52,552 bases of DNA from NCBI GenBank assembly GCA_903929425.1, contig CAIYUO010000062.1, positions 1 through 52,552 of the forward strand. Reading direction: 5' to 3'. Origin of the DNA: an uncultured Bacteroidota bacterium. GTDB taxonomy: Bacteria; Bacteroidota; Bacteroidia; Chitinophagales; Chitinophagaceae. Under the pieces are notes generated by a model. That model saw only the letters and a program-made list of their open reading frames with translations, had not been told where the DNA came from and made no database searches. The position numbers and the translations under genes were made by a program. Shown here one piece after another: positions 33,877 through 43,575 of the stretch; the first letter of the stretch is position 1; each line of letters begins with the position of its first letter.

Positions 33877-34863
33877 GTGCCTAATACGAAACAAAATTTA
33901 AAAATACAATATGCCTTAACGGGGTTGACTGTCGTTGTATTTGTTTTAAAAATTATCACTTTTTTTTTAACGCATTCTCTATCTGTATTATCTGACACGC
34001 TTGAAAGCGTGGTGAATATAATTGCTACTATTGTTGGCACCTATAGTATGTTTATTGCAGCAAAACCAAAGGACAAGGATCATCCATATGGACATGGTAA
34101 AGCCGAGTTTGTATCATCGGCATTTCAAGGAACCTTAATTATTGTAGTAGGCTGTTTAATTATCTACGAATCAATTGATAGTTACATGCATCCTGGAACC
34201 TTACATAATTTAGGCAATGGCTTTTGGTTGTTGGTCATAATTGCCCTAATAAATATTACTACTGCATTGTATGTCATGCGGATGGGTAAAAAAAATAAAT
34301 CAATTTCATTAGTAACAAGTGGTAAACTTTTTTTAATTGATTTTTTCACGACTATTACGGTAGCTACAGGAATTTTAATATTAATGGTGACCAACATTCA
34401 AAAAGTCGACTCTATTATTGCAATATTATTAGGCGGTTGGGTGTTATATGACGGTTACAAAATTTTACGCGCGTCCTTAGCAGGCATTATGGATGAAGCC
34501 GATTTAGCCCTGCTTGAAAATGTAATTCATGAGTTGAATGCAAATCGAAATGACAATTGGATTGACTTGCATAATTTAAGAGTAATTAAATATGGCCCTT
34601 TATTACATATTGACTGCCATCTAACAATGCCCTGGTATTTAAATGTGCACGAAGCACACGTGGTGATGGATCAATTCACTGATTTAATTAAAAGTAAATT
34701 CGGGGATAGTGTTGAATTTTTTATTCATATTGACGGTTGTATGCATTTTAGTTGTGCTATTTGTGGCATTCAAAATTGCGAAAAGAGGCAACATTCCTTT
34801 CAGCAAAAATTAGATTGGAATATGGAAAATGTGCTGTCCAATCATAAACACCAATTAAATTAA
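33877..34863 (+). CDS. Cation diffusion facilitator with a Cys/His-rich tail
   Basis: A 328-residue metal transporter of the CDF family (Zn, Fe, Mn or Co efflux by proton exchange). The start is GTG at 33877. There are about six helices in residues 10-200 and the typical HPYGHGKAEFVSSAF after helix 2. The cytoplasmic domain includes LHNLRVIKYGPLLHIDCHL. The last 45 residues hold H284, C288, H290, C293, C296, C301 and H306, an unusual cysteine cluster for this family and possibly an extra metal site. The metal cannot be named. It lies 48 bases after sodA. Confidence 0.9.
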   Translation: MPNTKQNLKIQYALTGLTVVVFVLKIITFFLTHSLSVLSDTLESVVNIIATIVGTYSMFIAAKPKDKDHPYGHGKAEFVSSAFQGTLIIVVGCLIIYESIDSYMHPGTLHNLGNGFWLLVIIALINITTALYVMRMGKKNKSISLVTSGKLFLIDFFTTITVATGILILMVTNIQKVDSIIAILLGGWVLYDGYKILRASLAGIMDEADLALLENVIHELNANRNDNWIDLHNLRVIKYGPLLHIDCHLTMPWYLNVHEAHVVMDQFTDLIKSKFGDSVEFFIHIDGCMHFSCAICGIQNCEKRQHSFQQKLDWNMENVLSNHKHQLN

Positions 34864-34885
34864 TTTTAAGATTAAATACAATAAA

Positions 34886-36256
34886 ATGACCAACTGGAAA
34901 CAATTTCAAGATGAAAACAAGGATCGTTTTTTAAATGAACTATTGGACTTATTACGCATACCAAGTGTGAGTGCTAAAACTGAAAACAAGGACGACATGT
35001 TGACTTGTGCAAAGGCAGTTGAAAAATCCTTACAAGAGGCGGGTGCAAAAACAACAAAAATATATGAAACTGAGGGGCACCCAATTGTTTATGGGGAATT
35101 AATTGTAGATCCTTCCTTTCCTACCGTATTAGTTTACGGGCACTATGACGTTCAACCTGCTGAACCTTTAGAACTATGGAACAGTGGTCCTTTTGAGCCA
35201 ACTATTATTGATGGGAAAATATTTGCACGTGGATCATGTGATGACAAAGGACAATTTTATATGCATGTGAAAGCTTTGGAAATCATGACAAAAACAAATA
35301 CCCTTTGCACCAACATGAAATTTATTATTGAAGGTGAGGAAGAGATAGGAAGTCCTAATTTGGCTACCTTTGTAAAAGCGAATCATGATGTATTAAAGGC
35401 AGATGTGATTTTGATAAGTGATACCGCCATGATTAGTATGGAAAGTCCATCCATTGATATTGGTGTTAGAGGGTTAAGTTATATTGAAGTAGAAGTAACA
35501 GGACCTAATCGTGATTTACATAGCGGGGTATACGGAGGAGCAGTTGCTAACCCAATTACCATTTTATCTAAAATGATTGCATCCTGTCATGATGAAAATA
35601 ACCACATTACCATTCCTGGATTTTATGATGATGTAGTGGAATCAACTGACGCCGAGAGAACCAAAATGGCAGAAGCACCATTCGATTTAAAGGAGTGGTC
35701 TGATGATTTAGGTATCAAAGAAGTTTGGGGTGAAAAAGGATACAGCACCAATGAAAGAACAGGTATTCGTCCAACACTAGAAGTAAACGGAATTTGGGGA
35801 GGCTATACAGGTGAAGGAGCAAAAACTGTTTTGCCATCTAAAGCATTTGCAAAAATTTCATGCAGGTTAGTTCCAAATCAATCTTCTGAAAAAATTACGG
35901 CAATGGTATTGGCGCATTTCAAAAAAATTGCACCACCAAATGTAACAGTTGATGCATTTGAACACCATGGAGGAGAACCTTATATGACACCTATAGATTC
36001 ACATGAATATAAAAGTGCAGCTAAGGCTATCGCAACAACTTTTGGTAAAGAGCCCATCCCTGTAAGAGGCGGTGGAAGTATCCCTATTTGTTCATTATTT
36101 GAAAAAGAATTAGGATTAAAAATCGTGTTTATGGGCTTTGGTTTAGACAGTGATAATTTACATAGTCCAAATGAAAAATATGATATTGTAAATTTCTACA
36201 AGGGGATTGAAACCATCCCTTATTTCCATAAATACTTTGCTGACAAAAATGCCTAA
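34886..36256 (+). CDS. M20-family dipeptidase
   Basis: A 456-residue zinc peptidase of the M20 carnosinase-like branch. Zinc and catalytic motifs are YGHYDVQPAEPLELW (His and Asp, about residues 88-102), ARGSCDDKGQF, and EGEEEIGSPN with the general-base glutamate. The later HSGVYGGAVANP and GGSIPICSLFE are typical of the dimerisation and metal-binding parts. It hydrolyses dipeptides in the cytoplasm; there is no signal peptide. The next gene starts 3 bases after its stop. Confidence 0.93.
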   Translation: MTNWKQFQDENKDRFLNELLDLLRIPSVSAKTENKDDMLTCAKAVEKSLQEAGAKTTKIYETEGHPIVYGELIVDPSFPTVLVYGHYDVQPAEPLELWNSGPFEPTIIDGKIFARGSCDDKGQFYMHVKALEIMTKTNTLCTNMKFIIEGEEEIGSPNLATFVKANHDVLKADVILISDTAMISMESPSIDIGVRGLSYIEVEVTGPNRDLHSGVYGGAVANPITILSKMIASCHDENNHITIPGFYDDVVESTDAERTKMAEAPFDLKEWSDDLGIKEVWGEKGYSTNERTGIRPTLEVNGIWGGYTGEGAKTVLPSKAFAKISCRLVPNQSSEKITAMVLAHFKKIAPPNVTVDAFEHHGGEPYMTPIDSHEYKSAAKAIATTFGKEPIPVRGGGSIPICSLFEKELGLKIVFMGFGLDSDNLHSPNEKYDIVNFYKGIETIPYFHKYFADKNA

Positions 36257-36259
36257 AGC

Positions 36260-36655
36260 ATGCCAACTGAAAAAGAAAAGAAAGAAAAAGTAAGATTGGA
36301 TAAATACCTGTGGTCGATTCGTGTTTTTAAAACGCGCAGTCAGGCAACGGAGGCAATTGATAAAGGACGTGTTAAACTGAAAGGTGAAAATGTCAAAGCT
36401 TCTCGTGCAGTTGTCATTGGTGATATTTATGAAGCAAGAACAGAACATAAAAATTGGACCCTTCGTGTGACGCAGATTTTAGATACTCGCAAAGCATATG
36501 CTGAAGCGATATTGTATTATGAAGACCTTACACCTGTTGAAGAACTTGAAAGAGTGAGACAGATTGCAGCCACTTTCCAAACCGGAAAAAGATTAAGTAA
36601 AATAGGACGCCCCACTAAAAAGAATCGACGTGATTTGGGGGAATTTTTGGATTAA
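36260..36655 (+). CDS. hslR: S4-domain RNA-binding protein (Hsp15/HslR-like)
   Basis: A 131-residue basic protein with an S4 domain at about residues 12-60 (VRLDKYLWSIRVFKTRSQAT, EAIDKGRVKLKG) and a Lys/Arg-rich tail (RLSKIGRPTKKNRRDLGEFL). Hsp15 binds stalled 50S subunits with attached peptidyl-tRNA in E. coli; the same role is inferred. It lies between the dipeptidase (3-base gap) and trmD (9-base gap), and its stop codon is part of the trmD -7 box. Confidence 0.85.
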   Translation: MPTEKEKKEKVRLDKYLWSIRVFKTRSQATEAIDKGRVKLKGENVKASRAVVIGDIYEARTEHKNWTLRVTQILDTRKAYAEAILYYEDLTPVEELERVRQIAATFQTGKRLSKIGRPTKKNRRDLGEFLD

Positions 36656-36660
36656 CTTTG
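36653..36660 (+). promoter_or_regulatory. trmD -7 box overlapping the upstream stop codon and abutting the ATG
   Basis: TAACTTTG is a full consensus match. Its first three bases are the TAA stop of the S4-domain gene, and it ends 4 bases before the trmD ATG. This predicts a leaderless trmD mRNA in addition to any read-through from upstream. The -33 region is weak (TTTG at only 15 bases). Confidence 0.5.
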
Positions 36661-36664
36661 CATT

Positions 36665-37345
36665 ATGACCATTGAAATATTAACGGTACTTCCTGAATTA
36701 CTAACTAGCCCATTTGAGCATAGCATAATGAAGCGTGCACAAGAAAGAGGACACCTAACTATTAAGCTACACCAATTAAGAAAATGGGCAATTAATAAGC
36801 ATGGCCAGGTGGACGACTATCAATATGGAGGTGGTGCAGGCATGGTCATCATGTGTGAGCCATTAGCCAATGCTATAGATGAACTTCAACAAGAAGGTAA
36901 GTTTGATGAAATTATATTTGTTACTCCAGATGGTAAAAGATTTGAACAAAAAGACGCGAATAGTCTTTCGTTGAAAAATAGGATTTTAATTATTTGTGGT
37001 CATTACAAAGGCATTGATCAAAGAATTAGAGAATTATATGTTACGCAAGAAATTTCAATAGGTGATTACGTTTTAAGTGGAGGTGAATTAGCAGCTGCTG
37101 TAATTATTGATGCCGTTGGACGATTAATTCCTGGGGTATTAAATGATGAAACTTCAGCCTTGACCGATTCCTTTCAGGATAATTTATTAGCTCCACCCGT
37201 ATATTCCAGACCAGCTAACTTTAGAGATTTGGAAGTACCTGCAGTTTTACTCACTGGAGATCCAAAAAAAGTAGAAATATGGCGTCAAGAACAAGCTTTA
37301 GAGCGCACTAAACAACGTCGCCCTGATATTCTTACTAAAGATTAA
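36665..37345 (+). CDS. trmD: tRNA (guanine-N1)-methyltransferase TrmD
   Basis: A 226-residue trefoil-knot methyltransferase that makes m1G37 in tRNAs, preventing +1 frameshifting. Signatures are YQYGGGAGMVIMCEPL (about residues 53-70) and IGDYVLSGGELAAAVIID with the knot loop and the conserved Asp/Glu, then SFQDNLLAPPVYSRP, the tRNA-contact region. Length fits the family. In many bacteria trmD sits with rimM and rpsP; here those lie 8 kb away on the other strand. Confidence 0.96.
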   Translation: MTIEILTVLPELLTSPFEHSIMKRAQERGHLTIKLHQLRKWAINKHGQVDDYQYGGGAGMVIMCEPLANAIDELQQEGKFDEIIFVTPDGKRFEQKDANSLSLKNRILIICGHYKGIDQRIRELYVTQEISIGDYVLSGGELAAAVIIDAVGRLIPGVLNDETSALTDSFQDNLLAPPVYSRPANFRDLEVPAVLLTGDPKKVEIWRQEQALERTKQRRPDILTKD

Positions 37346-37408
37346 GCCGTTTATACCATTTTTTGAAATTTATTTATAACTATTTACACATTAAATCGTT
37401 ACATAAAG

Positions 37409-37416
37409 GATATTTG
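37409..37416 (+). promoter_or_regulatory. Candidate -7 box for the DUF5916 gene
   Basis: GATATTTG, one mismatch from TAnnTTTG, ends 7 bases before the ATG at 37424, so the leader would be only a few bases. Confidence 0.4.
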
Positions 37417-37423
37417 CACCCTA

Positions 37424-39682
37424 ATGAAATATCCAAATCTGAGTCTTCCCTTTTTACTTAAATCTTATAGAAAATTAAACTTTCTTTCAGCATTGTTGCT
37501 TTTTGGATTTTACACGCAAGCTCAAAATATTTCTGAATTTCAAAAAGGTTTTCAATTAAATATTCAACCCACCTCAAGTACAATAGTTTTAGATGGAATA
37601 TTAGATGAGTCTGTTTGGAAAACCGCAACCCTAGCCCAAGATTTTACAAAAAAATATCCCAATAATATAGGAGCTCCAAAGCAACAAACGGAAGTACTAA
37701 TGACTTTTGATGATAAAAATATTTACTTCGCTTTTAAAGTATATGCTAAAGAGGAACAAATAATTAAAAGTTTAAAAAGAGATGTGGGTTATGAAGGATC
37801 CGACGGCGTTGCAGTTATTTTAGATCCTTTGGGTCAAAAAACAAATGGATTTATTTTTGTATTGACTTCTAAAAATGTTCAATCTGAAGATCAACTCTCT
37901 ACTAATACCGAAGATAAACTTTCTTATAGTTGGGATACAAAATGGAATTCCGCTACCAAAATGTATACAGGGTATTGGATTGGAGAAATTGCTATTCCCT
38001 TAAAATCTTTGAGGTATAATGACAAACAAAATTTTTGGGGAATTAACTTTTTAAGGGCTGATTTGCAAAGTAATGAATACAGTTGCTGGACCAAAGTACC
38101 TCCCATTTTTAAATCATATGATTTAGGCTATATGGGAATTTTAAATTGGCCATCTGCTCCGCCCAAATCTAGTGTAAATAAAATATTACTCCCCTATATC
38201 ACAGGCAATTCGACAACTGATGATGAAAATAAAAAAACACTAAAAAGCAATGGTAACATTGGCTTTGATGCCAAAATGGCTTTGAGCTCAGCTTTAAATT
38301 TAGATGTTACCGTCAACCCTGATTTCTCACAAGTTGAGGTAGATCAATTAGTAACTAATTTGACACGTTTCAGCATTTTCTTACCAGAAAAAAGGACCTT
38401 TTTTTTAGAGAACGGCGACTTGTTTTCCAACTTAGGAAATTATTTTGTAAGTCCATTTTATTCTAGAACAATTGGCTTAGATAAAAATGGAAATACCATT
38501 CCTATATTATTAGGTGCAAGAATTTCTGGTAACATTAATTCATCGACTAGGATTGGAATGATGGACATTCAAACAGGAGCTAAAGGAAGTTATTCACCTG
38601 AAAATTTTTCTGCATTCACTATTCAAAAAAGATTTTGGCAAAGATCTTTACTGAAGACTTATTTTTTAGATAGAGAAAATTTTATTTCTGCCGCAGATGT
38701 TAAAAAAAATCCAATGGACCAATATGGCAGAAATGCTGGTATGACTTTAACATTTGCCAATACCGAGGGTACTAAAGAAGCAGAAATTAGTTATCATCAA
38801 TCCATAAAACCAAACATTAATAATAAGGATGCATTTTTTGAGGCTAACTTTTCAAGAACTATCAACAATTGGCGTCTTTTTGGACAAATGGGTAATGTCG
38901 GTAAAAATTATTATACCGATATGGGCTATGTACAAAGAATCGATAATTATGATGCGTTAAGAGATACCACCATAAGAGTTGGATATAAAGATGTTTACGC
39001 GAGCATAAGCAAGAAAATATTTTTAAAAACCGGGAAAATTGGTAGAATGGAATTTTCCTTTGAAGAATTCCTTGTACTCAATGCAGATAATACTTTTAGT
39101 GAAAACCAAAACGCTTTTAAAATTAATACAGAATATAGAAATAGTTCGGGTTTGAAATTAACATTTTCAAATTCAAACCTTAATTTATTATACCCAACTA
39201 AACCAGGTAATGGCATTCCGCTCCCTTCAGGAACTTATAAATACAATCAATTCAATTTGATGTACTATTCTGACATGCGTAAATTATTTAGTTGGAATTC
39301 CATGTTGACCTTAGGCGAATACTACAATGGAAGTATTACCGGTATTGGTGCAAGCATTATATGGAGAAATCAACCTCATTTAACGCTTTCATTGAATGCA
39401 GAAGTTGATAAAATTCAATTGCCAAAAGTGTATGGCAATAATAATTTGATTTTAATTGCTCCTAAATTAGAATACAATTTTAATACTAAATTATTCTGGA
39501 CCACTTTTATCCAATTTAATACCCAACAAAATAATTTCAACATCAATAGCCGTTTACAATACAGGTATAAACCAATGAGTGATTTTTTCTTGGTATATAC
39601 CGACAATTATTTTACGGATCCAGTGATTAAAAATAAAAATAGGGCACTGATCTTTAAGTTCAATTACTGGTTTAATTTATAA
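37424..39682 (+). CDS. DUF5916-domain outer-membrane protein with CBM9-like N-terminus
   Basis: A 752-residue exported protein with an N-terminal signal region (SALLLFGFYTQAQ). Residues about 45-230 match the CBM9/DOMON-like beta-sandwich that often precedes DUF5916 (LDGILDESVWKTATL, GYWIGEIAIPLKSL). The DUF5916 signature follows: VNPDFSQVEVDQ, then FSIFLPEKRTFFLENGDLF, where the residues are nearly invariant in this family. The C-terminal half is beta-strand-rich and ends in a strand (KNRALIFKFNYWFNL), as expected for an outer-membrane barrel. Its function is unknown; surface sugar or peptide handling is often guessed. It has no operon partner upstream; ade follows after 14 bases. Confidence 0.88.
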   Translation: MKYPNLSLPFLLKSYRKLNFLSALLLFGFYTQAQNISEFQKGFQLNIQPTSSTIVLDGILDESVWKTATLAQDFTKKYPNNIGAPKQQTEVLMTFDDKNIYFAFKVYAKEEQIIKSLKRDVGYEGSDGVAVILDPLGQKTNGFIFVLTSKNVQSEDQLSTNTEDKLSYSWDTKWNSATKMYTGYWIGEIAIPLKSLRYNDKQNFWGINFLRADLQSNEYSCWTKVPPIFKSYDLGYMGILNWPSAPPKSSVNKILLPYITGNSTTDDENKKTLKSNGNIGFDAKMALSSALNLDVTVNPDFSQVEVDQLVTNLTRFSIFLPEKRTFFLENGDLFSNLGNYFVSPFYSRTIGLDKNGNTIPILLGARISGNINSSTRIGMMDIQTGAKGSYSPENFSAFTIQKRFWQRSLLKTYFLDRENFISAADVKKNPMDQYGRNAGMTLTFANTEGTKEAEISYHQSIKPNINNKDAFFEANFSRTINNWRLFGQMGNVGKNYYTDMGYVQRIDNYDALRDTTIRVGYKDVYASISKKIFLKTGKIGRMEFSFEEFLVLNADNTFSENQNAFKINTEYRNSSGLKLTFSNSNLNLLYPTKPGNGIPLPSGTYKYNQFNLMYYSDMRKLFSWNSMLTLGEYYNGSITGIGASIIWRNQPHLTLSLNAEVDKIQLPKVYGNNNLILIAPKLEYNFNTKLFWTTFIQFNTQQNNFNINSRLQYRYKPMSDFFLVYTDNYFTDPVIKNKNRALIFKFNYWFNL

Positions 39683-39696
39683 TAAAGGTTTGATTT

Positions 39697-41334
39697 ATGG
39701 AAACTTCTTACATGCTTTCAGGGCAGTATGTTGATATTTTAGGTAAGCAAATATTTCCGGCTACTTTAACCATTAACAATGGCATCATTGACAATATAGT
39801 TCCTTGTGAAAATGCTCCAATGAATTATATCATGCCTGGTTTTATTGACAGCCATGTGCATATTGAAAGCAGCATGCTCATTCCAAGTTCATTTGCACGA
39901 TTAGCCGTTGTTCATGGAACGATTGGAACCATTAGCGATCCCCATGAAATTGCTAATGTATGTGGAGTTGACGGAGTGCATTATATGATTGATAATGGCA
40001 AAAAAGTACCTTTTCACTTTTTTTTTGGAGCTCCAAGCTGTGTTCCAGCAACTATTTTTGAAACTGCCGGTGCTTCCATTGACAGTTCGCAAGTTGCTGA
40101 ATTGCTTACCAATAATGACATTTATTATTTGAGTGAAATGATGAACTTCCCAGGTGTTTTATTTAAAGACGAGGAGGTCATGAAAAAAATTAGTGCAGCA
40201 CACAAAGCAGGCAAGCCAGTTGATGGACATGCACCCGGCTTAATGGGAGATGCGGCTAAACAATATATTCAGGCAGGTATAAGTACCGACCACGAGTGCT
40301 TTACCATCGAGGAAGCAGTGGATAAGTTAAGCCTCGGCATGAAAATTTTAATTAGAGAAGGTAGTGCAGCTAAAAATTTTGAAGCTTTATATGAATTACT
40401 GGACGATCATCCGCATATGACTATGTTGTGTAGTGACGATAAACACCCTGATAGTTTATTAGACGGTCATATTAATACTTTATGTGCAAGAGCTGTAGCA
40501 AAAGGTATAGATGTATTCAATGTTTTAAGAGCTGCTTGCATTAACCCAGTCATTCACTATAAATTACCTACAGGTCAAGCCCTAGTGGGTGATCCGGCAA
40601 ATATGATTGTAGTGGAGGACTTAGTTTCCTTTAAAGTAAAACAAACTTATATCAATGGTGTGTTGGTTGCTGAAAATGGACAATCTCTAATTCCTATTGT
40701 AAAAGAAAAGACAATCAATCAATTTGATGCAGCATTGATTAGTGAAACTGACATTCAATTAAACTCAGCACAGTACCCCCATAATCAGGAAGGAGCCATA
40801 CCGGTGATTGAAGCCATTGACGGACAATTAATCACACACTGCCAGTGGATGCAACCTACTATCCAAAACAATCAGCTCATATCAAATACCAATAATGATG
40901 TTTTAAAAATTGTCGTATATAACAGATATTTTAACGCATCACCAAAAATTGCCTTTATTAAAAATTTTGGATTTCAACAAGGCGCTATCGCTTCTACAGT
41001 TGCACATGACAGTCACAATGTTATTGCAGTTGGTGTTGATGATGAAAGTATGGTGAAAGCAATCAATTTAGTGATTACAGAAAAAGGCGGAATAAGCTGT
41101 GTTAATCGTAAAGAAACTAAAGTGCTTGGATTGCCCGTTGCAGGATTAATGAGTGTAGAAGACCCCTATATTGTTGCTGACGCATACACTCAAATTGACT
41201 TAATGGCAAAATCATTAGGCAGTAAATTAAGTGCCCCATTTATGACACTTAGCTTCATGGCTTTGTTAGTTATTCCACACCTAAAATTGAGTGATAAAGG
41301 TTTATTTGATGGGGATGAATTTAAATTATTTTAA
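39697..41334 (+). CDS. ade: Adenine deaminase
   Basis: A 545-residue metal-dependent hydrolase that turns adenine into hypoxanthine and ammonia. The HxH motif is [13 protein letters not shown] (about residues 48-60), followed by [21 protein letters not shown], both characteristic of Ade. Further ligands are [10 protein letters not shown] and STDHEC, and LCSDDKHPD contains the metal-binding aspartate. The C-terminal domain ([19 protein letters not shown]) is the second Ade domain. Length fits the family. It is followed by upp, so the pair serves nucleobase salvage. Confidence 0.95.
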   Translation: METSYMLSGQYVDILGKQIFPATLTINNGIIDNIVPCENAPMNYIMPGFIDSHVHIESSMLIPSSFARLAVVHGTIGTISDPHEIANVCGVDGVHYMIDNGKKVPFHFFFGAPSCVPATIFETAGASIDSSQVAELLTNNDIYYLSEMMNFPGVLFKDEEVMKKISAAHKAGKPVDGHAPGLMGDAAKQYIQAGISTDHECFTIEEAVDKLSLGMKILIREGSAAKNFEALYELLDDHPHMTMLCSDDKHPDSLLDGHINTLCARAVAKGIDVFNVLRAACINPVIHYKLPTGQALVGDPANMIVVEDLVSFKVKQTYINGVLVAENGQSLIPIVKEKTINQFDAALISETDIQLNSAQYPHNQEGAIPVIEAIDGQLITHCQWMQPTIQNNQLISNTNNDVLKIVVYNRYFNASPKIAFIKNFGFQQGAIASTVAHDSHNVIAVGVDDESMVKAINLVITEKGGISCVNRKETKVLGLPVAGLMSVEDPYIVADAYTQIDLMAKSLGSKLSAPFMTLSFMALLVIPHLKLSDKGLFDGDEFKLF

Positions 41335-41352
41335 ATTTTATCTGAAGAAGAT

Positions 41353-41360
41353 TAGATTTG
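41353..41360 (+). promoter_or_regulatory. Candidate -7 box for upp
   Basis: TAGATTTG is a full consensus match, 16 bases before the upp ATG; no clear -33 element. Confidence 0.45.
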
Positions 41361-41376
41361 ATAAAATATTGTTCAA

Positions 41377-42030
41377 ATGGTTCATCATTTAAGTGAAAAT
41401 CATAGTTTAATTAGCAATTGGGTTGCAGAATGTCGTGATGTAAATGTGCAAAATGATAGAATGCGTTTTAGACGGAATTTAGAAAGAATAGGAGAAGTTA
41501 TTGCTTATGAAATGAGCAAAACCATGGCACATAAAGTACAACCAACAACGACCCCCTTAGGCATACATCAATCTAAGGTATTGGCTGAACAACCAGTTTT
41601 AGCTACAATTTTAAGAGCAGGTTTGCCATTGCACCAAGGAATGCTAAATTATTTTGATAAGGCTGACAATGCATTTATTTCAGCTTATAGAAAGCATCAT
41701 GATGATGGCAGTTTTGAGATCAGTATTGAATATTTAAGTTGCCCTGATTTAAATAATCGAGTGGTGATAATGTCTGATCCAATGTTAGCTACAGGTGCTT
41801 CACTAGTTGAAACCATAAAAGCAATTACAAAGAATCAAGCGCCTAAAGAAATTCATATTGTAGTTGCTATTGCAAGCAGAAAGGGCATAGAAACTGTAGA
41901 AGCAGCATTGGGAAAGGATATCCCCATTTGGTGTGCCGATATTGATGAGACCTTAAATGACCATAGCTATATTATCCCTGGACTCGGTGATGCAGGTGAT
42001 TTAGCCTATGGAACCAAAATGCAATCCTAA
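41377..42030 (+). CDS. upp: Uracil phosphoribosyltransferase
   Basis: A 217-residue enzyme that makes UMP from uracil and PRPP. The PRPP-binding motif is VVIMSDPMLATGASL (about residues 128-142), the N-terminal flexible region includes LATILRAGLPLHQGML, and the uracil-binding C-terminus is IPGLGDAGDLAYGT. Length is near the family norm. Located 42 bases after ade, with its own candidate -7 box. Confidence 0.95.
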   Translation: MVHHLSENHSLISNWVAECRDVNVQNDRMRFRRNLERIGEVIAYEMSKTMAHKVQPTTTPLGIHQSKVLAEQPVLATILRAGLPLHQGMLNYFDKADNAFISAYRKHHDDGSFEISIEYLSCPDLNNRVVIMSDPMLATGASLVETIKAITKNQAPKEIHIVVAIASRKGIETVEAALGKDIPIWCADIDETLNDHSYIIPGLGDAGDLAYGTKMQS

Positions 42031-42042
42031 TTAAGGACTTCG

Positions 42043-42050
42043 TATCTTTA
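42043..42050 (+). promoter_or_regulatory. Candidate -7 box for the EI24-like gene
   Basis: TATCTTTA, one mismatch from consensus, lies 16 bases before the TTG start at 42067, which supports that start; no clear -33. Confidence 0.4.
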
Positions 42051-42066
42051 CCGTAAAATCAAATAA

Positions 42067-42828
42067 TTGCTAAAAGAGTTAATTGTTTCCATACGTGCCT
42101 TTTTTTTAGCGCACAAGTTCATTATGCAAAATCGCATGTGGAAATGGATGATTATACCCGGCATTATATATTCGTTTTTATTTATCATAGGGATCAAATA
42201 TTTCAGTCAAACATCTAGTTTATTTATTGAGTGGATTATTTTGCAAACCGGACTCAAATCCTGGGTTGATAACATTGGAAGTGATATCATTGGATTTTTT
42301 ATTACCATGGGCAGTTTCTGGTTATGGTTTACTTTATTGCTTTTATATTTTGCTTTATTTAAATTTATTTATTTAATTGTATTTGCTCCTATTTTATCCT
42401 ATTTACATTTAAGAATAGCAGCCATTCAAAAAAGCGAACCTTTTGAGTTTAGTTGGTCAGCTTATATTGAATTAGTGATTCGTGCAATTAAATTAAGCCT
42501 TACTAACATGTTATGGCAAATCGTTTATTTAATTCCGATTATTTTGATATGTACGATACCCATTATTGGTTGGTTTACCCCAATACTTACCATATTACTA
42601 GAGTGTTACTTTTTTGGATATGCAATGCTTGATTATGGATTAGCAACTGAAAACAAATCAAGAATGACTGCGGCAAGTTATGTAATCAATCATAGAGGTT
42701 TACCCATAGGGAATGGAATTGTTTTTTATTTATTACACTTGGTTCCTATTATAGGCTGGATAACTGCACCATTTTATGCGTTAATTGCTGCACATTTAAA
42801 TACACAAGAAATAAAAGATAAAGCATAA
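42067..42828 (+). CDS. EI24/CysZ-like integral membrane protein
   Basis: A 253-residue protein with about five hydrophobic segments (MIIPGIIYSFLFIIGIKYF, GFFITMGSFWLWFTLLLLYF, IYLIVFAPILSYL and others). It matches the EI24-domain family, related to CysZ, although sulfate transport should not be assumed. The start is TTG at 42067: TAA lies directly before it in frame, and the first ATG, 20 codons later, would remove the conserved LKELIVSIRAFFLAHKF opening. Its stop overlaps the start of the next gene by one base (TAATG), so translation is probably coupled. Confidence 0.8.
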   Translation: MLKELIVSIRAFFLAHKFIMQNRMWKWMIIPGIIYSFLFIIGIKYFSQTSSLFIEWIILQTGLKSWVDNIGSDIIGFFITMGSFWLWFTLLLLYFALFKFIYLIVFAPILSYLHLRIAAIQKSEPFEFSWSAYIELVIRAIKLSLTNMLWQIVYLIPIILICTIPIIGWFTPILTILLECYFFGYAMLDYGLATENKSRMTAASYVINHRGLPIGNGIVFYLLHLVPIIGWITAPFYALIAAHLNTQEIKDKA

Positions 42829-43532
42829 TGAGCATTGGAAAAGTATATCTATTACCCATGTTGTTACATGAGCAAGGATGGGAAGCAATACCTGCAGATG
42901 TAAAAAAATGGATAGCTCAATGTGATGCATTTTTTGTTGAAAATGAAAAAACAACTAGACGTTATTTCAAGCAGATTTGGAAAGAAATGGTTATTGATGA
43001 TTATATATGGCACCCTATTCATAAAGTAGAACAAGTGCAAATTGATACATTTTTACTTTTGTTAAACGAGGGAAAAAATATTGGAATCATTTCAGAAGCA
43101 GGTTGTGCCGGTATTGCAGACCCTGGACAACTATTAATAGCTGCCGCTCAAAATATCGGCGCGGTTGTAAAGCCATACACATCACCTTCATCGTTAATTT
43201 TGGCATTAATGGCAAGTGGCATGAATGGTCAAAATTTTCAGTTTCATGGATACCTACCCATTGACGTAAATGATCGAAAGAAAAAAATAATTTCGCTCGA
43301 AAATGATGCCCATATAAAAGGCACTACCCAACTATTTATTGAAACACCTTATAGAAATAATCAATTATTGGAGGCTTTAATTCAAACTTGTCATCCACAA
43401 ACAAGACTTTGCATTGGCGTTGATATCACTTCCCCCGATGAATTTATCAAAACGGCAACAATTAATTATTGGAAAAACCACAAACCTGAACTGCACAAAA
43501 AATTAGCAGTTTTCTTAATAGGTACAAAGTAA
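42828..43532 (+). CDS. RsmI-like tetrapyrrole-methylase-fold SAM-dependent methyltransferase
   Basis: A 234-residue methylase of the tetrapyrrole methylase fold, similar to RsmI (16S rRNA C1402 2'-O-methyltransferase). Motifs are GKVYLLPMLL at the N-terminus, NIGIISEAGCAGIADPG (about residues 86-102, where RsmI usually has SDAGTPxISDPG), and QLFIETPYRNNQLLEAL. The changed motif and divergent N-terminus mean it may be a Bacteroidota paralog with another target. It overlaps the EI24-like gene by one base. Confidence 0.8.
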   Translation: MSIGKVYLLPMLLHEQGWEAIPADVKKWIAQCDAFFVENEKTTRRYFKQIWKEMVIDDYIWHPIHKVEQVQIDTFLLLLNEGKNIGIISEAGCAGIADPGQLLIAAAQNIGAVVKPYTSPSSLILALMASGMNGQNFQFHGYLPIDVNDRKKKIISLENDAHIKGTTQLFIETPYRNNQLLEALIQTCHPQTRLCIGVDITSPDEFIKTATINYWKNHKPELHKKLAVFLIGTK

Positions 43533-43575
43533 TTGCCGTCAAATTTTAAACAAGTGCATTGACTAATTTAAGTCC

